DNA of 64,000 nucleotides. It comes from Opisthorchis felineus (taxonomy: Eukaryota; Platyhelminthes; Trematoda; Opisthorchiida; Opisthorchiidae). Both the position numbers and the translations under genes were made by a program. The stretch covers positions 727,049 through 791,048 of the forward strand of contig SJOL01008692.1 in NCBI GenBank assembly GCA_004794785.1, read 5' to 3'. Within the stretch, counting starts at the first letter, position 1, and the number at the start of each line of letters is the position of its first letter. Positions 38,006-48,030 of this stretch are shown in pieces. The notes under the pieces were generated by a model. The model did no database searches and was not told the DNA's origin. It saw only the letters and a program-made list of their open reading frames with translations.

Positions 38006-38149
38006 CCTCTCATTTCAACTTGTCTTGGACTGACTGACTGTGATATGATGGCGTAAAGTAAGCTAATAGACTGTTGTTCTTTGAATAATCACATCTGATC
38101 CTACCAAATTCATTTAGGAATCGTTTGGGGGTACTGTCCTATATTATAC

Positions 38150-38505
38150 ACTAATGTACTTTATCCTTTACGAGGACGCTGAACCTTGACGTGGTGTGGT
38201 GATTTGTGTGCCTCATCGCCCCAGTGAGCTAAAGGGGGATGTCTGTGAGACACTCGCGGAGTCCCTAGGTCAATAGGTAGAGATCTTATGAACACAGCCT
38301 CGTGGTCCCCCAGGTTGAGGGCTGGAACATTTTTGGCAAATTATTCTTTAAAAAATTGGATGCACTGATAGTTCACACCGTTCAGCCAGGCTTTCGGGCC
38401 AAACGCTTTGATCGAGGTCCCTAAGCATCTCCCGTCTATGCATGGAAGACCTGGCTGTATCCCAGCCCATGTACAACCATGTATTCCACACTTAGTATAG
38501 CAGCG
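38150..38505 (-). repeat. Dispersed repeat, partly shared with 5.35-5.51 kb
   Basis: The right part (38,340-38,500) aligns in reverse with 5,350-5,510. The left part, containing AACCTTGACGTGGTGTGG and CCTCGTGGTCCCCCAGGTTGAGG, has the look of a conserved repeat leader, but I find no second copy of it in this window. Confidence 0.4.
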
Positions 38506-40663
38506 GAGCATCGGTGTTCGAATACTGCTGTTATGCTGACGGTGCTGATAACGAATGTGCGCTAACATCTCAATTTTTTTACTCTGTGGGCAAACATAAA
38601 TCCCCTGGTGTTCTGCCTTTCGTTAGTCATTTAATAACAGTCCATTGGCGTTGACAGAGCATATGCAGTAAAACACAGTGGGAAGCTCGTGAACCATTCT
38701 ACTGTTGGAAAGGCCAGACAGATATTAAAACCATTCCCTTAGAATCTGCTATCTGTTGTGATAACATGACGGGTTTATGTAAGAACAAACCAAACTCTCT
38801 ACGATGAGTTAAATATAGTGCAGCGAGATTACATCCTGTCAGAATAAACTAACATTATGACTAATCGGGAGTAAATTTTTCGAATCCTCTAGTGACTGGA
38901 CCATAGCCAGTGCGCGGAGTGCGAAAAAACTGAAAATTTTTCTAGTGTGAGGAGATTCGGGGAATTTGAATGGAGCTCTCAAACTGTAAGTGAAGCCAGT
39001 CTGTGTTGAAAAGACGAGAACCACTGTACAGTTTAATTCTTGTTGGAAATAATTAGCAGTGCGCATCTCACGAAACTCCAGGAAATCTCGAGCCCGCAAC
39101 TTTGTAGTTTGAACCTTCAACCGTTCGGCCACCAGCGGCTGATCAGCAGTGTGATAAGCTCGCATTTAGACGGGATTATCTCCATTCATCCTTCACTCAC
39201 GGTATCCACATGTGAAAAAGCTGCACAGTGCTTCTAGGATTTTCAGCGTAGATTGATTTTACTAAAAGAACGAGATCCCCATTAATGGACAGTGAAAACA
39301 TTCTCACACATGCAACCTATTTCTTCTTCCGGTTGCCGTCACCCTTAGTTCAGTTAAGCGCAGGAAGGAATCACTTATGGAATCGTGTATGAAGTTGTTA
39401 CTTTTCAAAATCCGCTTGGGATAGTTTATAAACGACAAAACTGTGAGGCTTGGATGAAAAGGTGCAGGACGCGGTCAGTCCTGTGTCACTTGTGTGGTCG
39501 TTTGGTTTGTTAACAGCTTTTGCTATAACGGCTACTCACTAAATACCTGGAGGACTTTTGTGATAAATACCCACTTACAAATTAAGTCTGTGTTGACGGG
39601 AGGCCCATATGAACTTTCTGATCCTAACACTGTCAGTTTTCGAGACTTCACGGTTGTTGAAATTGCATGGTGCGTCCCCTCAACCTAAATGAATGCGGGT
39701 GCACGATGGACCCAGTTGCCTGACTAACAAAGGCTCACCCGAATGGAGCCTTCAGCTATTTCATACAAGTGACCGATGACTGTTCTTACAATCCTGTGAG
39801 AGCCTTCTACACGATTGTGTGCGGACGTTACGATGTGTCCCAACAACCGGTATAGTCATTTTAGGCTGTTGAGCCATAGGTTTGTGAATGTACAAAAACA
39901 CATCTAAGTACAGTATTTAAGTCATTCTGTTGGCTCAACTTCGGATACCTACAAAGGCTCCGTGCGTGAAGTTTGAGGCCTGTCGCATTATACCAAATCG
40001 GAAACTGATGTCGATTGTCATTAAAGTTAGTCGGAGTTGAGTTCATTTTCCGAAACCCAGTAAGTGAATGATGAAGCCTGAACAACCAGGATTTTGCAAT
40101 AACGATAGAAAAAAAGCAGAATATTCATGAAGTTTTCCATAAATGATCTTAGAAATGCTTGTATGAAAATAAAGGCTGATGCGAACTGACGACTTGGTCA
40201 TTCTGGTATTACCTTGACGGTTGTTCTCTCTATTGATGCGTAAAAGCATAAACACGGTTCTCGTCTGCTTCTTCTTCCACTGCGGGTGTGTTTATTTTAT
40301 CTTCGCATGGAAAAAGTAATTTCCTGTGCCGTTTGCGCATCTTAGGTCGCGAAGTTAAGAATTCCCTCTTCATGAGCTTCCTGGACGGAAAATGTAGGAG
40401 TGTCACGGCATTTCCACTTTCATTTCTACCTTCTACTGCGGGTGGAAACAGAAGGCGTATGCTTTCAAAGCAAGAGTATTTTACTACTGAACGGAAAGTT
40501 GTTCTTTCCAAGCGATGGACGGAATACATTCAAGGCCAAACCAAAAATGGATAACCTTTCCTAATTACTGACACATTGGTCAGTAACAAAACACGATAGA
40601 TGATAATGAATGGAGACATTCGGCCCGGAAAAATGAATGAATCAAAAAGTTTTGAGTACAAAA
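38506..40663. other. No gene recognised; region downstream of the tubulin gene
   Basis: Overlapping open frames at 40230-40529 (-) and 40288-40554 (+) cover the same bases and neither shows a known motif. TTTATT near 40,291 gives AATAAA on the minus strand, about 370 bp after the tubulin stop, and could be its poly(A) signal. Nothing else is supported. Confidence 0.4.
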
Positions 40664-43600
40664 TTATTGCACATAATGGTCTATAGGATCCAGACTACTC
40701 ATGTCATAGGCATTATGCGAGGAGGTTGGCTGTGACGATGAGCAGGACGAGGAAGATGTTGGAGTTGCACTGCGTGATCTAACATAACTAGGTACCTCAT
40801 CGTGTGCAACATCACTCCACCGAATTGCATGATTGCTAGGTATCTGTCTCCCTCGTTCGCTGTTTGACATCATATCTTCTGGTTGCTCCAGTGCTTCCTG
40901 AGTACTGATATGCATCGTTCCAGGGTTGGGGTGCGGTTCTTTTTTACTTAGTTCTTGTGTTACGCCTAGATAGTCTTGTTCCAGTATGGACAATGCTTCC
41001 CTGGCTTCAGGAAATTCCCCCTCTTCCATACCTTCTGAAACGTACCAGTGCACAAATGCACGCTTGTGAAAAAGCATGTCAAATTTTCGATCCACCTTTT
41101 GAATGGCTTGATTCACTGCAGAGGTGTTCATCAGCAGAGTTGCCGAACGTGTGGTTTTGGCCATTGGTGAATAGGATGGGATTGTTGGCGGTTGACTCGC
41201 AACGCCAAGCTTGAATCCAGTTGGACACCAATCTACAAATCGGAGGGTTTGTCGGCATTTCATATCCATAACAGCTTTGGCCACATCTTGTATGGCTATG
41301 TCACCGCGATACTGAATGCAGCAACTCATGATCCGACCTTGTGACAGGTCAACATTGAGCATTTGATTTGTCGGTTCGAACAATAGGCGAGTTAGGTCGC
41401 TGGTATTGAACACCTCATGTTCAGATCGTTCTGAGGATGTTATTGGTGCATGACTGACGATCGGAAAGTGAATCCGAGGGTATGGGACCAAATTGGTTTC
41501 GAGTTGTGTCAGGTCAGCATTCAAAGAGGACTCGAAACGTAACGAGACCGTCATGCAACTGAATATGATTGCAACAATTCTGTTCACATCGGTGTAAGTT
41601 GGTCGTGGCACTCCAAGACCAGTGTCACAGAGGTCGTACAGAGATTCGTTGTCCAATAGAATGCTTAATTCGGACTGCTCCATTGAGGAATTAAAGGTCA
41701 GAACAGAATTATAAGGCTCCACAATCCCTGTTGCGAGTCGCGGTCCTGGATAGATACCAACTTGAATCTTTGAGCGTTTCGCAAATTCCGTATCCAAATG
41801 GTTCAGTGCCAGAGAAGTGAATCCGGAACCAGTGCCTCCACCGAAACTGTTGATGACAAAAAAACCTTGGAACATATCACAGGCTTCTGTGGCACGCCGA
41901 ACTTGTGACATGTAACGTTTGACAACACGACGGCCAACACTGTAAAACCCGCGCGCATAGTTATTCGAGGCATCTTCTATGCTGGTGATCAACTGGTCCG
42001 GATGAAATAGCCCACGGTAGACACCCGTTCGGATTTCATCTAGTAACAGAAAGGATTTGGGTTAAAAAACTGCTTATAGGTGATCATATCCAGTTCACAT
42101 CACACAGCCTAGGAATCAAATCTTGATTTGGTTCTTTCTCGGCTTATGATAATTGTGGTGAGATGGTGCGTGTGCTCCCCAAATTTAGTGGAGGCAAATC
42201 ATTTGTGAGTCCTGTCCGACTATTGCCACGTTATGCGATAACCGTATGGTCTCAGACAAATAATACGAAAGCAATTCCCTAAAACCAACCCTGACCGAAA
42301 AAACAATCCACTACACGAAAGATCTCGCTAAGAGGAATTTGACCACGCATATCAAGAGCTGTTAAGATGCCTTCAAATTCCGGGTTTGAGTAAGCGATGT
42401 GTTGGATCAGGGAGGAACTTATATAAATTTCTCCAGCTAATGTTACGTGTTTACAGAATAAAGTCATACAGATAAACTGACGGAACGATTATTTTGGCTG
42501 TGCTCCATTCAACCCGTTTTTGGAAAGTCGTCTCATTTCTTGATATTTAGTGGAAACTTCAGTGAACCTAACAGCTGTTCTTTTCCTAATGGGCAAACTG
42601 CTCAAATGTTCGTTGGTTTGTTCACAACTATCGACCCACCGTCACGCTTCACTAATCTCCCTAACAACGCACTGGCGATGTTACCTCGATTGGTGATGAA
42701 ACGTTTGCAATCAAACGACCCAGCTCAGCGAACAAACCAACAAGCATCTACGCTACCTGCGCTATCAACGTGCTCCTCAAATGCACACCACTCAAAGTTT
42801 CTGAGAGCTCTTCGATAGTAACGACTGAGGTTTTCCAAGTAGGCACAGCCTTTGGGTTTTCCTCAACTTTGAGTTGTTATTGAACACCAAATCGCACGCG
42901 AAATGCACCCAGTTGTAATGTGAGGTTAGTGCTAATTGTAGACTCAACTGAATCCCAAATCTTCAGGTGAGCGCAGTTCCCTGAGAAGCAATCAATCGTC
43001 AGAACACTTAAAACGAACACAAATAAATTCTTCAGTTACCATCCGGCTAGGAGCCAAAATGATGGCAATGCGAAGATGACTCACTCGGCTTGCGTAAAAG
43101 CCAGTGGAAAATCCGATCCGATAAGAGAACTACGCAGGATATAGGCTTCTACACAACGTTAACAGGCGATGGTTAAATTCGACTGGTACCCTTTCAGTGT
43201 GCGACACTCAATAAATAAAACTTGACAACCGGGCGTCGTACTACCGATTTAGTTTGCAGATGAAGGTATTTCGCCACTTGTGTACAGTTTGGTGTTCAAA
43301 TAGAACATAATGTTGACGCCTACCTGATGAGACAGAGAAAGGGTAAACCGGTTGTGGACTGTCACAGTAGTCTGCAACCTTGTGACTAGTGCTCCGTCAT
43401 ATACTAATTCCGAACGAATGCTCCGGTTTCCGTTGGTCAGATTGCGCAATGATGTGAACAGATCAAGAGAGATGCACTAGAAAAATTGAGAGTCCAGAAC
43501 AGGAGGCTTTGGAACAAGGAATGTTAGAGACAACACTCGAGTGATGCACAACCATACTTGTCCATAGTGTGCCGCGAAAAGTTTTTGCTGTACTCGGCTA

Positions 43601-45726
43601 AAATCGTGGATACACCGAACAAAAGATAAATCCGTTCCTAGCGTTGGGACACTTTTGTTTGACCAAAATTCACTGGAGCACCCAACAATTTCATCACATA
43701 TGAGGTCGGTCACATGCGCTGTTTGTGCTCAACAACAGACTGACCAGAAAACTCTCCACCCTACGACGATTTTTCAAGTTTGGCTGGGTTCTGCTATGTT
43801 CCCTAAGTAGAACGAAACGCTGCAAGAACAGATCCTTTACTAGCGGATCATCGCAAGAGTGAAGCCATAAAACGATCTGGGCAGTGATCTCTCACGAGAT
43901 CCAGTCAGTCGGTTGGATCAGTCTTTGACCTCAGCCGCTTATGCACATTGTGCGACAATTGTGGAGCGGAGAGAATAGAAAGGGTTGAATTAGCCAAAAG
44001 GAGGACAAATGGTGAGCCACCAGATCTCATGGAAGTGAGAATGTCAAACGTTGTTTCGTTCAAAATCATCGACTGTGACCTAATGAAGACAACGACCGAA
44101 CTTTCAACGAACTTGCTTGCATTTCTCCATAAGTTTCACCAGGTTGCCTAAGCCTAGAAAGGGGCAGCCGAGATGCACGTTTTGGATTCGAACCACGGAG
44201 CTTCCGATCAGTAAGTGTGCGCAGTACGGTTCTGAAATGATGTATCAACCCGATTTTCTGGATAGTCAATTCGTGGGGATCACCCTACATGTACCAGACA
44301 TGAGAATATGTGGTGGACTCGGAATTCGATCACTTATCACCAGGCTGTAAGTGTTCACTGTAATGGTTCATAGTTTGGTTAAATTAGTACCAAGAATTGG
44401 TAGCTTGATCGTTTGCCCAACACAAACTCATCTGAACTTAAGTATTACAAACACTGGGTGATGAGTGCTGATGCAGCTATAAGGTTCATGCATCCAGCCA
44501 AAGCTTGGTCCCGGCGACCCAAATGATGGTATGATGGTATGATATTCTAGCCAATTTGGTTCCCGAAAATATTAATTAAATTAACCACCACTCTGAAAGT
44601 TCAACTTCATTGCCACTCTGTCCTGGAGACAAACCAGCCGGTTTCAGAAATACTCCGGAATGCTGTTCAATGAACCCTATTGATTTTCACTGGTCAGACT
44701 GAGTATGTCTTTGTTATTCGTGGGACACGACCGAATCTATTACCCGTAGCAAAACGACCAAGGTGAGCTTGCCTAGTTGACTCCTCCCGGCAGGGAAGTA
44801 GGCACAGATCACTGTACTACCTCTCAGCAGCATATTTCGTCTTTACCCTGACGGTTACCAGCCTAGACAGCTGCCTGGACTGGAGAACCACTCAACTAAT
44901 CCTGATGAGATGAGACAGGCGATTGAAAAAGCATTCTTTTAGGAATAGATGTTCCCTACGAGACTTTGGTTGTTGTATGGCAGGTGTTTTTTGTGCAGTA
45001 CTTTAGCTAGTAACGAACTGGATAGGATATGAGATACAACGGTTCAACGTCGGGTGACTGAAACTTATCACACTTTCTACAGTGGCAATTCCTACCTCCC
45101 AAGACAACTGCGGTTCTCCAACAACACCCCATATCTCACCCACACACTCCCGACAAGAATTCGTAGACGGGTTTAAAAGTGGGAAGTCCTGACCACTAAA
45201 ATTACTGACTAAATCGAGGTCAAATGAATAGTAAATCTGGCAAGAAATTCAGTTTGTAGCATACAAATTGTTCTGGAGGTAGTTACGTTCATTTGTATCT
45301 TTGTTGTCTTTCGGGGCTATCATATGCTAGAATTTCTTTGGTTTGATAAAATCCTTCCTCCAACGGGGTTATTGTCAGTTAGAGGCAAAACGACTACCGT
45401 AGCGAAACAAGCGTTTGGCAGTTGCAAAAGACAGTTGCGGCACCACTCACCTACCTATAACCGTGGGCTCCAAATCCATAATCACAGCTCGTGGTACTTG
45501 TTGCCCGGTCGGAGTATCTTGAAAAAAGGTCTGGTTATTTAAGCAGTCTTCTGGGTTCAACGAATCGAAAAGTAAGCCATCTGGCTTTATCCCATGTTCG
45601 AGACACAATAATTCCCAGGCTGCATTTGAAAGCTGTGTGCCCGCTTGTCCAAAACTAAGGATAATGACCTCCCTCTAAAGTGAATGAAACCAAATCGACT
45701 GCACTCAGACCATTCAGACTTACCAT
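40664..45726 (-). CDS. Divergent alpha-tubulin with Gln at the Glu254 position and a long C-terminal tail
   Basis: Three coding exons on the minus strand: ATG alone at 45726-45724 (donor GTAAGT), 45674-45455 (acceptor TTTAG, donor GTAGGT) and 42039-40664 (acceptor TTACTAG). Introns are 49 bp and 3,415 bp; the second splits an Asp codon. Product 532 residues; typical alpha-tubulin is about 450. Alpha-type features: [20 protein letters not shown] (11-30 region), GGGTGSG at 141-147, the WCPTGFK block, a long S9-S10 loop ([11 protein letters not shown]) and the [15 protein letters not shown] end of the core. Alpha-tubulin pairs with beta-tubulin and its Glu254 drives hydrolysis of the beta GTP at the next dimer. 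Here that position is Gln (residue 253, CAA at 41506-41504). The Lys40 acetylation loop is replaced by [10 protein letters not shown]. The acidic EEY-type tail is replaced by about 98 residues rich in serine. Read as a specialised paralogue; tissue is not known. Confidence 0.93.
42598..42755 (-). repeat. Foldback-like dispersed repeat, copy 2 (in tubulin intron 2)
   Basis: Reverse-oriented relative to copy 1 at 2.6 kb. Shared core on the minus strand: GTTCGCTGAGCTGGG, then GCAAACGTTTCATCACC and ATCGAGGTAACATCG. Short inverted ends (TTGGTTTGTTC near 42,613 and its complement near 42,730) again allow a hairpin. Confidence 0.68.
44140..44235 (-). mobile_element. tRNA-derived SINE fragment, copy 1 (in tubulin intron 2)
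   Basis: On the minus strand: ACTGATCGGAAGCTCCGTGG, then a B-box-like GGTTCGAATCC and CTCGGCTGCCCCTTTCTAGG. It matches the fuller copies at 53.0 and 62.0 kb. The A box is mutated and the 3' part is missing. Confidence 0.75.
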
Positions 45727-46533
45727 TCTAAATACCGTAGGCTAAAAAATGCGGCACACAAATCAGGTAACAAATTAGGAGGGACACGCAAGGAAATGGA
45801 TTTATCGATCTGTGTCGTTTGAAGACCAGATGATCGCGTGACTTTATGACTGTCCAAATATGCATGTGTCTGCCCGGTAAGAAGTAGAAATTCCATGAAC
45901 AATTCTTTGTTAGCCTCTTGAATTCCTGGATAGCATAAGGATAATAACTACTATGTCGACGGTTTTTCCTCCGGGAAAAACATTCATAGGTGCGCTGAAA
46001 GTAGCGTGACAAGCGTCTAGCAAAACAAAGCAGTCGGTTTGTAGACGAGTTCGAAATCATGTTGATGGCATTCGAGTGGAAAATACATCGGACTTACTAC
46101 TGCTAAACGAAACTGTATCCACTTCGCCCGCGAGTTACATGGCAAGCAAATGATGGGAAGCAGATTGGAGCAGAACCGTCTGTAGCGGTCACCTGTGGAC
46201 AGTCCTTGGTGTAGTCGACATTCGGAGAGTAGTGCTAGTGGTACCGACTTGATGTCAAGTAACGCCAAGTTGCACGACACTACCAGTTCATGAAAATATT
46301 TGTCAAGAAGGATTCAATTCTCTTTGAATGATTCTTCGCGGTCTCGTTACACACAACTTTTATCAATGGTTCTCTGGAGTCAGGTAACTGCCTCAGCTAT
46401 GTTAAAGACATTATTTATGTAGAGAAATTCATCAGACAGCGGAAGTCATGATTCATGTGAAGATCAGAAACTTTGGATCGTCCAGATGTTACGAACGCAA
46501 AGTTTCCAAAGTTAATCATAAATTAGCGAAAAA
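45727..46533. other. Region upstream of the alpha-tubulin start codon
   Basis: Holds the presumed 5' untranslated region and promoter of the tubulin gene on the minus strand. I cannot mark a TATA box or a transcription start. Frames such as 45728-46060 (-) carry no known domain. Confidence 0.35.
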
Positions 46534-46729
46534 CACTCATTTGCATAGCAATTTGGTCTTGACGGGAGGCTCACCTGGAACCCAGCTGAATACCTCGTTT
46601 ATGATGTTTTTAAGCAACTGAATGCCCCGCACCAGGCCCCCTCATGTTTCATTTGGCACGATATTCGAGATATCGCGATACATGTATAGACGTAATAGAC
46701 TACTCATAAGGTAGTTGAAAACTCTTCTT
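46534..46729 (-). repeat. Dispersed repeat, left arm of an inverted pair
   Basis: The reverse complement aligns over about 195 bp with 47284-47478 (shared: AAGAGTTTTCA, TATGAGTAGT, TATTACGTCTAT, TTCGAATATCGT, ATTCAGCTGGGTTCCAGGTGA, CCAAATTG). Identity looks like 80-85%. A third partial copy lies at about 47,118-47,200 in the same orientation as this one. A 135-codon frame (47049-46642, minus) runs through it, with no recognised domain. Confidence 0.8.
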
Positions 46730-47117
46730 GGATTCTCAATCCATGGCCTTTTGAAATGCGTTGTTTGCGGGTCACTTGGAACCAGAGTAGCACAATAGGC
46801 TAGGGTGTGTGTGGACAAGTAGTTCCATAGCCCTGATTTGATCGCCGCAACAGTATGTCGGTTTGGCCGCTGGCCCCTGTGCTGGTGGGACACATTGTTT
46901 TTAGAACTATGGACCCAAAAAATTGTGAGGTCGCGATGTTCCGCATTCGTAAAATTAGTCATATGTAGGGATGCTGGGATACTAGGGAGAAAAGGCTTTG
47001 GGGAATACAAACGACGCAAGGCGCCTATACCTCTGGACAACAGAAACACTTGAGCACCACATCGGACTGGGATGCTGCAGGTTGGACTGACTCAAATTGC
47101 ACGAAATTCGACTGATA

Positions 47118-47200
47118 CACCCATCTGCATACCCATTTGGTTTTGGTGGGAAACTCAACTGGAACCCAGCTGAATCTCTCGTTTATATGATATTCATGTA
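47118..47200 (-). repeat. Partial copy of the same dispersed repeat
   Basis: Contains CCATCTGCATACCCATTTGG, AACTCAACTGGAACCCAGCT and TCTCGTTTAT, matching the ends of the 46.5 and 47.3 kb copies. Confidence 0.65.
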
Positions 47201-47283
47201 GAACATAGGGCTGATGGTGGGAACTCGGGGACTGCGCCCAACTGAGGAGATCCAAGAAGGGCGAAACCGGTCGTCGGCTGTCT

Positions 47284-47478
47284 AAGAGTTTTCAGTGACC
47301 TTATGAGTAGTGTATTACGTCTATGAAGTGTATTGCGATATTTCGAATATCGTACCAAGTTAAACATGAGGCGGTCTGATGCAGCACATTCAGTGGTTTA
47401 AAAACATCATAACTGAAAGATTCAGCTGGGTTCCAGGTGACTCTCCCGTCAGAACCAAATTGGTATGCAGATGAGTGT
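47284..47478 (+). repeat. Dispersed repeat, right arm of an inverted pair
   Basis: Inverted partner of 46534-46729, separated by about 555 bp. Together they could form a large imperfect hairpin, or they simply reflect two insertions in opposite orientation. Confidence 0.8.
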
Positions 47479-47805
47479 ATAAGTCGACCTTATTATGTTT
47501 AAGTTCCAAACGGACACACGAGACTTGAAAATCGTAAAGCAAACTTTTGTACCCTGAAGGTGCAGAACACGTAACAAAACAAGAGGTCACATCTGGCATT
47601 CGATTTAAAGTAGATAGTGCGGAAGAACGATTATCTGACAACATAAAAACTTCCTGCGTGCAGTCGGGATTTTCAGAAGCATATATCTGTTAAATTTTGT
47701 GGCGCTTGTTTTATGAGCATGTCATAGAAAAATGAACGAAAAGGAGATAAGGGACATCAACAGCGAGCCATACCGATTTTGGGAGAATCTTTGGACAATT
47801 TATAA

Positions 47806-48030
47806 TGAACTAATCCTCATCATGATCGTCATCATTACCAACAACAACAGTGCTTCAATGTCGCGCGACCACGTTACTTTCTTTGAAAAGAACTCTGATG
47901 TATAAAGAATGGATAGGGAAGAAAAAAGGCTTATTGCTCGCCGAGAACAAACACGACGAGGTTCCTACACCTCCAACACTCAGTCAGACAGTTTGGAAAG
48001 AATGCGATAACATGGATGCTATTGACTTCG
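47806..48030 (-). mobile_element. RTE 3'-end relic R4
   Basis: Aligns by eye with the 3' tail of R1 (3,062-3,290): an ATC-rich run (ATCATCATGATCGTCATCAT), then CCACG(T/A)TT, (C/T)TACACCTCC(A/G)ACACTCA, CAGGCAATCTGGA- and AACATG(A/G)ATGC-like blocks. It looks like a severely 5'-truncated RTE insertion. Diverged, so confidence is moderate. Confidence 0.5.

Noticed and set aside
37824..38006. 60-residue minus-strand frame
   Set aside because: It lies within the solo LTR and corresponds to the same non-coding LTR stretch as at 13.1 and 17.2 kb.
40230..40554. Overlapping frames on both strands (99 and 88 residues)
   Set aside because: Neither has a known motif or splice support, and both cover the same bases; at most one could be real and I cannot choose.
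43249..43713. Minus-strand frames inside tubulin intron 2
   Set aside because: Protein-like in places but resembling dispersed fluke repeat sequence; no paired splice sites that fit tubulin.
46642..47049. 135-residue minus-strand frame
   Set aside because: Its end overlaps the dispersed inverted repeat and no domain is recognised; treated as repeat-associated.
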